Source of the DNA: Rhodococcus sp. UNC23MFCrub1.1
GTDB lineage: Bacteria > Actinomycetota > Actinomycetes > Mycobacteriales > Mycobacteriaceae
Assembly (NCBI RefSeq): GCF_000686025.1
Contig: NZ_JMLQ01000013.1
Location: 1-64,000, forward strand
Direction: 5' to 3'
DNA length: 64,000 nt
A model generated the notes under the pieces. That model saw only the letters and a program-made list of their open reading frames with translations. It made no database searches and was not told the origin of the DNA. The first letter of the stretch is position 1. The number at the start of each line of letters is the position of its first letter. Of this stretch, positions 26,185 to 34,335 are shown in pieces. Position numbers and translations under genes: made by a program.

Positions 26185-26316
26185 ACACCGAACCCCCCGA
26201 CCCGTGGGCCGAGGGGTTCGGTGTCAAGGACGAAGGGCCAACTTCGTCCTCGGGTGCAGCTCACCAACTGAAGGGACAGACTGTGTCGGTCTGGTCTCAG
26301 GGTACAACACACCCTG
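26185..26316. repeat. Multi-hairpin element, copy 1
   Basis: Four stems in order: a 12-bp stem ACACCGAACCCC (26185-26196) with its partner at 26213-26224; AGGACGAAG (26227-26235) with CTTCGTCCT (26242-26250); CAGAC (26277-26281) with GTCTG (26289-26293); CAGGGT (26298-26303) with ACCCTG (26311-26316). The block GGTCTCAGGGTACA and a preceding AAGGGAC are shared with copy 2. The first stem may act as a terminator (on the minus strand it is followed by TTTGTT). The element could be a minus-strand antisense RNA or a plus-strand leader; strand is undecided. Confidence 0.6.
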
Positions 26317-26500
26317 ATGCACGTTCAGGAAGTAACTGCCGTGTCTCCGCGCCCACCGCACGGGCGGTTCCTCACGTACCCGTCCAACGCCTGGGTCTCG
26401 TCACGTGGGGTGTGTTGCCTTGACACGGCTATCTGAAAATCTCTCGAGGTGTCGGCGTGTCGCAGCACACCCGACGGGGCCTCGAGGCAACATTCCTGCC

Positions 26501-26743
26501 GTGCCCAGGCCACCGAGAACACGTCCAATAGGGCGCCCACAGCTGCCCTATCGACCGGTACAGATGAACACCAAAGTGCACCCCCAGGTCAAGCAACAGC
26601 TCACCGCACTGGCTGCGGAGCGAGGAATCACGTTGGGAGCTCTGCTCGCCGAGCTAACCGCGCGCGCCGCAGGGAGCACTGTCGAAGAGTTGACTGCAGG
26701 TGGGTTCGACCACAACCCGCAGGAGCTGCCGATGACGGGTTGA
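26501..26743 (+). CDS. Small ribbon-helix-helix (CopG-like) protein, copy 2
   Basis: 80 residues from the GTG at 26501; an ATG at 26564 is an alternative. The GTG is preferred because the resulting N-terminus (IGRPQLPYRPVQMNTK) aligns with GRPHL of the copy at 25925. Core: VHPQVKQQLTALAAERGITL, then LGALLAELTARAAG, ending ELPMTG. It is followed by the second multi-hairpin element and then the replication gene. It is probably a paired repressor with copy 1, perhaps forming heterodimers. Confidence 0.6.
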   Translation: MPRPPRTRPIGRPQLPYRPVQMNTKVHPQVKQQLTALAAERGITLGALLAELTARAAGSTVEELTAGGFDHNPQELPMTG

Positions 26744-26810
26744 TCGCTCTGACACAACGCTCGTTCGGACGAGAACGCCGACGAGCTTCATAAAACAGCA
26801 CCGACATGAC

Positions 26811-26936
26811 GAAGCCCCCGGCGGGGCGGCCGAGGGCTTCAAGGTCATTAGGAACGAGCGGGAACTCGAACCTCGGTGCTGCTAATCCCCGAAGGGACTG
26901 TCTTGCTGGACAGGTCTCAGGGTACATGCTGCCCTG
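26811..26936. repeat. Multi-hairpin element, copy 2
   Basis: Same order of stems as copy 1: GAAGCCC (26811-26817) with GGGCTTC (26834-26840); GGAACGAG (26851-26858) with CTCGAACC (26865-26872, two mismatches); CTGTC (26898-26902) with GACAG (26909-26913); CAGGG (26918-26922) with CCCTG (26932-26936). The third stem differs in sequence from copy 1 (CAGAC/GTCTG there) but still pairs, a compensatory change that supports a functional RNA fold. It ends 38 bases before the replication-initiator ATG, which has no ribosome site of its own. Confidence 0.6.
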
Positions 26937-26974
26937 ATCAAGCTTCAAGTATCGATGCACGTGTCGTGTCGCCG

Positions 26975-28894
26975 ATGTCGGCACCGGACGCTGTGTGGCG
27001 GCGCTTGTCGCCCATGGTGGCGGCGCGCCGGTCCATGCGTTTGTACGACGCGGCGGCGCGGTCCTTCACCTCGTCGCGGGCGCTGACGAGCAAACGGCCG
27101 CTGGTGCCGGCGGCGGTGCCGCTGTTCGCCCACGGGCGTGCGCGGGTGCTCGCGTTGGACTTCGACGCCAAGATGCACGGCGCCGCCGCTGTCGAGGCAG
27201 ACGTGGCACGGGTTCTCGGGTGGTTGACCGAGACTGGTGGCCGCGCGGTCGTCGACATCTCCACCAGCGGCGGCCGCCACGTTCTGGTCCCCTTAGCCCC
27301 GGGCGTCACCGCCGGCGTCACCGAGCTGCGTCCGCTGTTGAATCTGCTGGCCGCTCGCCTGCCGACGTTAGACATTGTTCCGATGACCAACGCCGCGACC
27401 GGATGCATCACCGTCCCCGGCTCCGCGTGCAGAGAAGGCGGGCACCGGCATCTGATCGGTGACCTGGCCACCGCGACCGACACCCTGACCATCGGTTCCG
27501 AGCCTGCGGTCTTGACCCGCCTCGCAGCGCTCCTCGGCGGGCTACCTCACGTCCGCCCGCGCGCCGGGGCTGCGGTGCGCACCGTAGACGACGAGATCCG
27601 GGATACCACGGTCGCCGAGCGTGTCATCGGGAAGGGCCGCGCAGCTCGGTTGCACAGCCGGTTCTGCCGTACCACTCCCCCACCCGCGGCGGTCCGTGTG
27701 TTCGCTGCCACCGGACGACTGGATCGCTCTCGGTGGGCGTCTCGTTCGGAGGCCCGCCAGTCCGTCATCGCGCACGCAGTGCTCTCCGGCAACACTGCCG
27801 ACGACATCGCCGCCCGCCTCGACACACCCGAATGGGCTGGCGTCCGGGACGCGTACGCCCATTACGGCGATGCTCTCGGCGCCGTCCGCCGCGACACCGC
27901 ACGCGCGCTCGAATGGGCTGCGTCGTCGCTGCCCGAACCAGTCCGGCACACGGGGCACAAGCTAATGCACACAGGGGGGGGTAACGACCCGGTCGTTTCG
28001 GGCTGGCTGGCCGCGGCCCAAGACTGGGCCGGTCGGGAATACGCCTCGCGGCGAGATCGGTGGTCCACCCATGCGGTGCTGCAGGCGCTGGCATGGGGTG
28101 CGGCAACAGCAGGAGAAGTCATCGAGGGTGTCCCGGTGGTGGCGTTGGGTGGGCGATCGTTGTCCACAGCTGCAGGGTTGCTGCCGGAGACCACCGTGTG
28201 GTCTGTGCTGGCGCGACTACGGGACACTCCCGGTTCCCCAGTCTTGCTCATCGCCCGCGGCGTCGGCCAGAACGCCGACCGTTACGCCCTGGTACCCCCG
28301 CGAGGAGAAACACCGTCACAGAGCCACCCAGAGCGTCAATTTCGGGCGGCGGGCATCGACACGGTTCACCCGGCCTGGAGCGTCGTCGGTTATCGTCACC
28401 GCGTCCTCTACGACGCGGTCGCGGCCGCCGCCCGTCCCATGACCGTCGACACCCTGCTCCAGCAGGTGCGAATCGGGCGATCCAGCGGTTACGACACCGT
28501 TCTGGATCTGCGCACCGCGGGCTTGCTCACCGTCACCGACGGATATGTCCAGCTCGGCGACGCCGATCTCGACGACATCGCCCACCGCAACGGCCTCGCC
28601 GCCGCACTACGCTCACGCACCGTTCGGCACCGGGCCGAACGCGTCATCTGGCGGCAGTGGCTCGCCGAACGCGAAGCCCAACACATCCCCACTCCCCCAC
28701 CGATGTCCACAGCCGCCGTCATCGTCGACGACGGCATCGCACCTCCCGACGAAGGGCTCTGGGACTCCGTCATGGCCGACGAACCCCGATACCGACCCGA
28801 CAACGACCCCTTCGCGTCATTGAGCACCCTGCTCGACGCAGTCGACCCCATCACCACCGCAGCCAACCAACGCAGCACAACGCTCGGCGCATGA
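26975..28894 (+). CDS. Primase/polymerase-like plasmid replication initiator
   Basis: 639 residues from the ATG at 26975; a GTG at 26966 is also possible, neither with a ribosome site. The N-terminal half has archaeo-eukaryotic primase (PrimPol) motifs: hDhD as LALDFDAK (D62, D64), the sxH motif STSGGRH (H102) and a later acidic TLDIVPM. A middle helical region follows, then winged-helix-like segments (WSVVGYRHRVLYDAVAAAAR, GYDTVLDLRTAGLLTVTDGY). Rep proteins of this kind start replication of Rhodococcus plasmids. Upstream lie the two RHH genes and the structured repeats, consistent with an origin and copy-control region. Confidence 0.75.
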   Translation: MSAPDAVWRRLSPMVAARRSMRLYDAAARSFTSSRALTSKRPLVPAAVPLFAHGRARVLALDFDAKMHGAAAVEADVARVLGWLTETGGRAVVDISTSGGRHVLVPLAPGVTAGVTELRPLLNLLAARLPTLDIVPMTNAATGCITVPGSACREGGHRHLIGDLATATDTLTIGSEPAVLTRLAALLGGLPHVRPRAGAAVRTVDDEIRDTTVAERVIGKGRAARLHSRFCRTTPPPAAVRVFAATGRLDRSRWASRSEARQSVIAHAVLSGNTADDIAARLDTPEWAGVRDAYAHYGDALGAVRRDTARALEWAASSLPEPVRHTGHKLMHTGGGNDPVVSGWLAAAQDWAGREYASRRDRWSTHAVLQALAWGAATAGEVIEGVPVVALGGRSLSTAAGLLPETTVWSVLARLRDTPGSPVLLIARGVGQNADRYALVPPRGETPSQSHPERQFRAAGIDTVHPAWSVVGYRHRVLYDAVAAAARPMTVDTLLQQVRIGRSSGYDTVLDLRTAGLLTVTDGYVQLGDADLDDIAHRNGLAAALRSRTVRHRAERVIWRQWLAEREAQHIPTPPPMSTAAVIVDDGIAPPDEGLWDSVMADEPRYRPDNDPFASLSTLLDAVDPITTAANQRSTTLGA

Positions 28895-29019
28895 CCGGCC
28901 TTTGATGACCTTCGAGACGTGTCCGCGTATGAACTAAGAATGAGTTACCCATCAGGGGAAGTCGTCGGCAGATTGACGCGTTCGGGTTCCGTACCGCGCA
29001 CGAGTGATCCGTTCAACTT

Positions 29020-29799
29020 CTAGTCCGCAGAGGGAACGTCCAGGTACCTGCGCAGAGCTTCTTCGACGAGAGCGCTCCTACTCCCGGCGCCCCAATCGAT
29101 GGCCAGTTGATCGAGGAGTGATGCGTCGGCATTGATGACCCCCGCGAGAGGTACGCGTGCCCGCGGTTCTTGGTGCCGCCTACGTGTCGGTCTGCCGGCC
29201 TCAGCACGTTTAAACAGCCCTGATGAGGCACGGCTCGCCACGCCTACCCAGTGATCCTGCAATTCGTCCGCGTGTTTTTCGACAGCATCAAGAACTACTT
29301 GTCCGTATGAGCGGGCGGTCGCTGGGTTCGAGTTGCGCTCGTCCAGCGTGAGCGACCGAAGGGCGACATACAAAGCCTGCGGCAAAGCAACCTCCGGGGG
29401 CGCAATGCGGCTTGGAGTTGGAGACGAGTCGCGCCGGGTGTTGCGCCGACGCGCGTCCGCACGGCGGCGCGTGTTCGTGTCGTCTACGACAGCGGCTGTC
29501 CGGACTCCCTCCGACTGTTCCTTCCGCGGCGTCGAATCTTCCTGATGGGAACCTGATGACGATGAAGGTGCCTCTTGCTGCGGCGTGGGTTTGACCGGGT
29601 GATCTTCATCGGGATCGTCTCCCGTCCCACCCGAACCCACAACCGACAGAGTGGTCACTGGCTTGGCCGCGTCGTCGCTGTTCACAGAGTCGTGGTCGCG
29701 GCCGCCGGAACCTTGCGCGGGCTCCACAGGTGGTAGCACGTCAGCGAGATCCCCCAAGAGCTCGGGATTGAAAGCCGCACGTCGTTTGCGGCTGCTCAT
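29020..29799 (-). CDS. parB: ParB-like plasmid partition protein
   Basis: 259 residues. The first 135 residues are polar and disordered-looking (acidic, then Arg-rich). The C-terminal part has a helical region (ALYVALRSLTLDERNSNP, AVEKHADELQDHWVGVASRA) and an RHH-like end (LLDQLAIDWGAGSRSALVEE). Its start overlaps the parA stop (ATGA), the normal parAB arrangement. It probably binds a centromere; candidate repeats lie in 30717-32180. It is not a canonical chromosomal ParB (no CTPase motif seen). Confidence 0.75.
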   Translation of the reverse strand: MSSRKRRAAFNPELLGDLADVLPPVEPAQGSGGRDHDSVNSDDAAKPVTTLSVVGSGGTGDDPDEDHPVKPTPQQEAPSSSSGSHQEDSTPRKEQSEGVRTAAVVDDTNTRRRADARRRNTRRDSSPTPSRIAPPEVALPQALYVALRSLTLDERNSNPATARSYGQVVLDAVEKHADELQDHWVGVASRASSGLFKRAEAGRPTRRRHQEPRARVPLAGVINADASLLDQLAIDWGAGSRSALVEEALRRYLDVPSAD

Positions 29800-30716
29800 G
29801 CGACGCCACCTTCGACACGCTGACGTTCAGCACGGGTCACGCGGGTCAGGATCTCGCGGGTGAGTGCTTGGTAGTCGCTAGCGAGGCCGGAGGGGTCTCG
29901 TGACCACAGTCTTTCGCCCGGCTTGCTTTTCTGGCGAAGTCGCTGCAACCGATTCTTTTGGTCCGACTCAGCGGCTTCCACTAGTTCCAACGGTGTGAGG
30001 TGTCGTGTTCGTAGATCGACCGCAGCGGCTCTGTCGGACCGAATGAACGCCTCGAACGGATCGGCGCCGCTGCCTTCAAGTAAGTCGTTTACCTGGTCGA
30101 AGACATCGCGATTCCGGGCCGTGGCGCGGGGGTTGGTATCAAAGAGCACCACGCCGAGAAGCTCGATAACAGACCCTGCTTGGCGTGCGCGGAGGTAACG
30201 AAGAGCAAGCAGTTCAACCCCAGACAAGCTCGCGTCGTCGTCCCTGGTGGGCACGATGAGATACCTGGCTGTGCCGAGTAGTGCATCAAGTAGCGGCGCG
30301 TCGCCGGGCCCCGAGTCGATGAGGATCAGCTCATACCCCTCAGTCGCGCACAACGAGTTGAGGGTGTGGTCAAAGTTCGCTCGAAGATCAATCCCGGTCT
30401 GGCCCGCAGTGGCCGCCACCGATGCGACGACCGCAAGAGCAGGTCCCCCAGGGATGACATCCATGTTCGGGCGCACGTTGCGAATGGGCTGTAGTTCTTG
30501 CGCGAACTGCAGAGCCATGCTCAAGCCTCTACCGCCGTCGCCTTCGACACCCAGATCTGAGGAACTGACGTTCGCTTGTTGGTCGGCATCAACAACGAGC
30601 ACTCTGCGACCCGCTGCAGCGACCATGCCGGCTACCGCGGACACGATGGAGCTCTTCCCAACGCCGCCCTTCTGGTTGGCGACCAGCAGAGTCCTTGAAG
30701 TTCCCGATGTCGTCAC
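29796..30716 (-). CDS. parA: ParA partition ATPase
   Basis: 306 residues from the GTG at 30716. A deviant Walker A motif (ANQKGGVGKSS) starts at about residue 13, Walker A' is VLVVDADQQAN and Walker B ELILIDSGPG. The frame stays open further upstream but the sequence there is unlike ParA. The gene is followed by parB with a four-base overlap. ParA ATPases move plasmid-ParB complexes apart on the nucleoid. A convincing ribosome site is lacking, so the transcript may be leaderless. Confidence 0.9.
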   Translation of the reverse strand: MTTSGTSRTLLVANQKGGVGKSSIVSAVAGMVAAAGRRVLVVDADQQANVSSSDLGVEGDGGRGLSMALQFAQELQPIRNVRPNMDVIPGGPALAVVASVAATAGQTGIDLRANFDHTLNSLCATEGYELILIDSGPGDAPLLDALLGTARYLIVPTRDDDASLSGVELLALRYLRARQAGSVIELLGVVLFDTNPRATARNRDVFDQVNDLLEGSGADPFEAFIRSDRAAAVDLRTRHLTPLELVEAAESDQKNRLQRLRQKSKPGERLWSRDPSGLASDYQALTREILTRVTRAERQRVEGGVA

Positions 30717-31119
30717 CCCGCAGAAAGTACTGCATGTCGGCCAGAGTGGAGTGCAGCGACACGGCCCTGCCATCGACATGTCGAAGAGATTGACAGCGCG
30801 CTGTTGTAGCAGCCTGGCGCAGAGCAATGCACATGGTCGAGAACATGGCTGCACACGTGGTCATTGCTCTTGGTTGAGAGCTAGCTTGGTCAGCCGCCTT
30901 ACATAGGGGCATCATAATGACTACAACAACGGGCAGTGTAAAGGTATTACTTGGAGCCCGAAGGTCAGCCGTATGTGTGGAGCACCGTGCGGGCGCAGCA
31001 TTGTCCTTGAAAATGAACGTATTGCAGTCCATATGTAGCGCCATACACTCAGGTGCGATTCAGGTCTTACCTACAGCGCGTTGTCGCCCCATAATTCTAG
31101 CCTGACTGCGTGTCTGGCG

Positions 31120-31153
31120 TATGGCCATGTGTATGGGCGTGCACATGGCCATA
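31120..31153. repeat. Perfect 12-bp inverted repeat with 10-base spacer
   Basis: TATGGCCATGTG (31120-31131) pairs exactly with CACATGGCCATA (31142-31153). Each arm contains the palindrome ATGGCCAT. It lies 400 bases upstream of parA. Candidate centromere (parS), operator or terminator; no poly-T follows on either strand. Confidence 0.5.
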
Positions 31154-31754
31154 ACACGAGGTGGGTAAAATTAGCAGGTCAAGGCACGCAATGACCGATA
31201 TCAGACATCCATGGGCTCGCTCCCGAGGAAAGTGAGCGGACGCCGTTGAGGCACCAAAACCGTAACAAGTGAGCGATCCCATGGTTGCGGGGCGCGCTCC
31301 GGCGATGGCCCATACAGTCGGCTGTTGTTGTCCTGATGCATGCCAGTTCATATTGACTTCTTGCCTCACCGACGCGATGCCAACGCCGTCGTGATCGAAA
31401 ACTCGAAGATCCAACACGTTGTGTTATTTGTCCCTATCGCGAACTGAAGGGCGTCGCTCCAGCCATTGAGGAGCGGGTGGTCCAAGCATGACGCAGCGTT
31501 CCGACACCCGCTGATGGTCCGACCGGGTGTAAACGCGCTCGGTAACGACCCGACACGACTATGTCTCCGTGGATTGACCAGCACCCCTCGTCCTTGCCCA
31601 ATCCCAGCCCGCGAACACACGATTCGCAAGTACGGGCATACGTATGGCAGGTCGTATGGCCTTATTCAAGGCAGTTTGTTGCGACCAGTTCGCACGACGG
31701 CCCTCGGACCCTGCACCATGGACTCAGTATCGACACCATACGTCTTGAAAGTGG

Positions 31755-31767
31755 TGTCACTGTGACA
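31755..31767. promoter_or_regulatory. TGTCAC-T-GTGACA dyad
   Basis: A perfect 6-bp inverted repeat around one base, about 410 bases before the recombinase start. This size and symmetry fit a dimeric-regulator operator. No specific family is implied. Confidence 0.3.
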
Positions 31768-32180
31768 AAACTCCATCTACGGGAGCATCTACGGAGGAAA
31801 GCAAAGCCTGATCCCGTGGTGCTCTCGCGGGCATGCTGGCTAGCAGCCGCCGCTCGCTTCTCCGGGTTTCATGGTGTCTCTTCGACGACTACGCAGAAGC
31901 GGTGTTGTCCAGTACCTTCTGCACGCGCCTACCGATTGGGCCGGATGCGGCAAGACATACCTCACGACGACGGTGACCATCAGTTTCCCGTTCGGGTGCG
32001 CTCAACATCGCGTCGACGCGATGGTGCTTACGAGACCGGAAACTTAGTCACATGTTGTCACCCAATGTTTCAACGAGATTGATCGTGATAATTTCACTTA
32101 ACGCACTATCGAACCAGAATCGCCAGCTCAGCACAGTTTTGGCCCGCGACCATGTCGGACGAAGGGTCTAGGCTGCGGAT

Positions 32181-33353
32181 ATGGAGTCCCGACCTGTCGA
32201 ACCGGCCCCCGTGCGCCCGCTGGCGGCCGTCTCAGGTCCCTCGGAGGGCGCGAAAGCGCCGGCGATCCCCGCGGCGGTGGCCGCTCGCATTGCCGGAGCG
32301 GTGGAGTCGTCCCGGTCGGCCGGGACCCGCCGCGCCTACGCTGCCGGGTGGCGACGGTTCACCGCCTGGTGCACCCGCAACGGCCACGTCGCACTGCCGG
32401 CGCACCCCGTCACCGTCGCCGCGTATCTCGTCGACGCTGCCGACACCGTCACCGCGGCGGGGGAGAAGGCCTACGCCGCCAGCACCCTGTCGGCGTGGGC
32501 ATCAGCGATCAACCACTACCACCAGACCACCGGGCACACCTCGCCCACGAAGCACCACCTCGTCACGGCTGCGCTTGCAGGTATCCGCCGGCAGTACGCC
32601 AGCGCCGGCGACCGACCCCGCACCCAGCGAGCACCTTTACTGGTATCCGACATCCGGCACCTCGTCGTCACCGCCCGCTCGCAATGCGAAGGATGGGCCG
32701 ACGAGGTATTTGAGCGCCGCGACACCGCACTGCTACTTCTCGGATTCGCCGGGGCGTTCCGCCGCTCCGAGCTCGCCGACCTCGAGTGCCGCGACATCAG
32801 CCTGCACCGCGAGGACGGCCTGCACATCCGGCTCCGCAAGACCAAGACCGACCAGGAAGGGCAGGGCGTTATTCGGGCACTCCCGGCCACCGAATCGCAC
32901 ACCACGTGCTCACCATGTGCGTACGTGCGTTGGGTGCAGGTTGTGTCAGCCTTCGACGCCGGCGGACGCCCGTTTGTCATTCGACTGCTTCGTAGTCGGG
33001 ACCCGTTCGACGAGCATGTGTGCCGCGGGGGAGTGCCCCGCACTACCGCACGCGCGCCGCTGTTCCGGGCTATCGCCAAGAATGGCAACCTTGGGGACAC
33101 CTCGCTATCGGGGGCCGCGGTACACAAGACCATCCGACGCCGCGCCGAGCGCGCGGGTTATGACGCCACCCTCACCGTCCAGCTTGGTGGGCACTCGCTG
33201 CGCTCCGGATTCGTCACTCAAGCGTTCCGCAACGGTGCCGACGCGCACGCCATCATGCGCCAGACCGGCCACGCCACACCCGCCATGCTCGAACGCTACG
33301 CACGCGAGAACGCACCACTCATCGGCAACGCAGTTAACGACATCGGATTATGA
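32181..33353 (+). CDS. Tyrosine recombinase/integrase
   Basis: 390 residues, normal length. The N-terminal SAM-like core-binding domain spans about 30-140 (RRAYAAGWRRFTAWCTRNGH). The catalytic domain has Arg194 (GAFRRSEL), the beta-strand Lys near 222 (RKTKTDQEG), His338-x-x-Arg341 (GHSLRSG), His364 (QTGHA) and Tyr373 (MLERYARE), all present. It could resolve plasmid dimers or integrate the element into a chromosome. No excisionase gene was found next to it. A tRNA-3'-end-like fragment at 36558-36580 is a possible attachment site. Confidence 0.95.
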   Translation: MESRPVEPAPVRPLAAVSGPSEGAKAPAIPAAVAARIAGAVESSRSAGTRRAYAAGWRRFTAWCTRNGHVALPAHPVTVAAYLVDAADTVTAAGEKAYAASTLSAWASAINHYHQTTGHTSPTKHHLVTAALAGIRRQYASAGDRPRTQRAPLLVSDIRHLVVTARSQCEGWADEVFERRDTALLLLGFAGAFRRSELADLECRDISLHREDGLHIRLRKTKTDQEGQGVIRALPATESHTTCSPCAYVRWVQVVSAFDAGGRPFVIRLLRSRDPFDEHVCRGGVPRTTARAPLFRAIAKNGNLGDTSLSGAAVHKTIRRRAERAGYDATLTVQLGGHSLRSGFVTQAFRNGADAHAIMRQTGHATPAMLERYARENAPLIGNAVNDIGL

Positions 33354-33553
33354 CCGGAACAAGCTGAAGTACTGGAGCCAATGACCGCACGCCAAGCGGT
33401 GGCTGACTCGTCGTCCTCTGCCTACAGGTGAGTGAAGATGGTGAGAGCTGTCGTGTCCCAGGGACGGAAAACGTCATAACTCAGGGTCAACAGGATTGAC
33501 ACTGTTCGCAAGATGTGTCGGCCCCCTGCTGTCGAACTAGTAATCCACGCACG

Positions 33554-33691
33554 GTGGCGGACTTGCGACGTCGGGCTAAGCGTTCGCTTGAGACCGTCTC
33601 AGTGGCCGACCGACGCGACTGGGTGACGCAATTGGCGCGTTTCAAAGCATGGACCCTGCAGAACGACGCCCGAGCATACGAACACTATTAG
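33554..33691 (+). CDS. Possible small basic protein
   Basis: 45 residues from GTG at 33554; the frame is open back to a GTG at 33515. The sequence (ADLRRRAKRSLETVSVADRR, then WVTQLARFKAWTLQNDARAY) reads like a real amphipathic helical protein with normal codon use, unlike other frames here. No clear ribosome site. It lies between the recombinase and the DUF3892-like gene. It might be an excisionase-sized accessory factor, but no winged-helix motif is visible. Confidence 0.4.
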   Translation: MADLRRRAKRSLETVSVADRRDWVTQLARFKAWTLQNDARAYEHY

Positions 33692-33769
33692 TCAGGCGTG
33701 ACGCGATGTTGTCGGTACTCGGTGCTACAAACCGGCTGGTACCGACAACGAGAAACGAGGGTTCGAGTC

Positions 33770-34051
33770 ATGCCGCTTCAAATCACGCACATTCGCTTGT
33801 CAACGGGTGGGACGCGCAACGAGCACATCACCGATGTGTACTGGCAGGGCGACGCAGGGGAGGGCGCTGCGCCTGCCACTAAGGCGCAGATGGTGGACTA
33901 CATCGACAACCAGGGGTTCCGCGCCTATGTGGTGGGGCCACGGTCTCGCTCGGACGTGGTGACGGTAAAACGAGCGGGCACTGCGCCCTATCTGCGTACT
34001 GTCGCGAACGGCGTGGAGAACGATAATCTGTTGTCGCTGCCGAGGTTCTAA
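33770..34051 (+). CDS. DUF3892-like small protein
   Basis: 93 residues. The start has GAGG nine bases upstream; the longer open frame before it lacks one. The layout matches DUF3892 as I know it: an opening beta-strand (LQITHIRLSTGG), DVYWQGDAGEG, a central MVDYIDNQGFRAYVVG, and the family-like ending PYLRTVANG with DNLLSLPRF. Function of the family is not known; members are often found on mobile elements and phages. Confidence 0.75.
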   Translation: MPLQITHIRLSTGGTRNEHITDVYWQGDAGEGAAPATKAQMVDYIDNQGFRAYVVGPRSRSDVVTVKRAGTAPYLRTVANGVENDNLLSLPRF

Positions 34052-34143
34052 CGACCGGTCGAAAGCCCCCAAGTACCCTTTGCGTCGGCCTGGAGGCTCA
34101 CCTCAAGCGCAGCAGGGCGGCGACCGGGGCCGCACCAGACACA

Positions 34144-34335
34144 GTGAGCCGCGGTGCTTTGAGCTGTGGGCGGCGCGTCATCGACGGGCAGCGTTCTTCC
34201 TTGATCGGTACACCGGTGGGCCCGACTGTCAGCACATCGTCTGACGCATTGGTCGGGCCGGGTGAATTCGCCGCCGAGCGGGCGGCGTGGCTCCACACCG
34301 TTCGCGGGCACGAAGGTCGATCATTTGGTGCGTGA
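34144..34335 (+). CDS. Possible small protein coupled to the PIN-fusion gene
   Basis: 63 residues. The GTG start lacks a good ribosome site, but the stop overlaps the GTG start of the next gene (GCGTGA), a common operon sign in this DNA, and about two thirds of third codon positions are G/C. The C-terminal half (GEFAAERAAWLHTVRGHEGR) looks helical. A small gene directly before a PIN-domain gene would be the place for an antitoxin. No antitoxin fold is recognisable, so this is speculative. Confidence 0.35.
   Translation: MSRGALSCGRRVIDGQRSSLIGTPVGPTVSTSSDALVGPGEFAAERAAWLHTVRGHEGRSFGA

Larger units (their letters stand above)
30717..32180. other. 1.4 kb without genes, carrying inverted repeats
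   Basis: No open frame here has a ribosome site or a recognisable protein. It is AT-richer than the tra region and holds several dyads (31120-31153, 31755-31767) plus recurrent CGTATGGC words near 31119, 31641 and 31652. It lies between parA and the recombinase, so a partition site, an origin element or an attachment site is plausible. A 173-codon plus-strand frame at 31561-32082 has no supporting features. Confidence 0.5.

Noticed and set aside
26185-26936. CRISPR array
   Set aside because: The two repeated blocks are 600 bases apart, contain hairpins, and have genes between them; no regular repeat-spacer pattern is seen anywhere in the window.
31561-32082. 173-codon frame before the recombinase
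   Set aside because: No ribosome site, unnatural composition, crosses the dyad at 31755.
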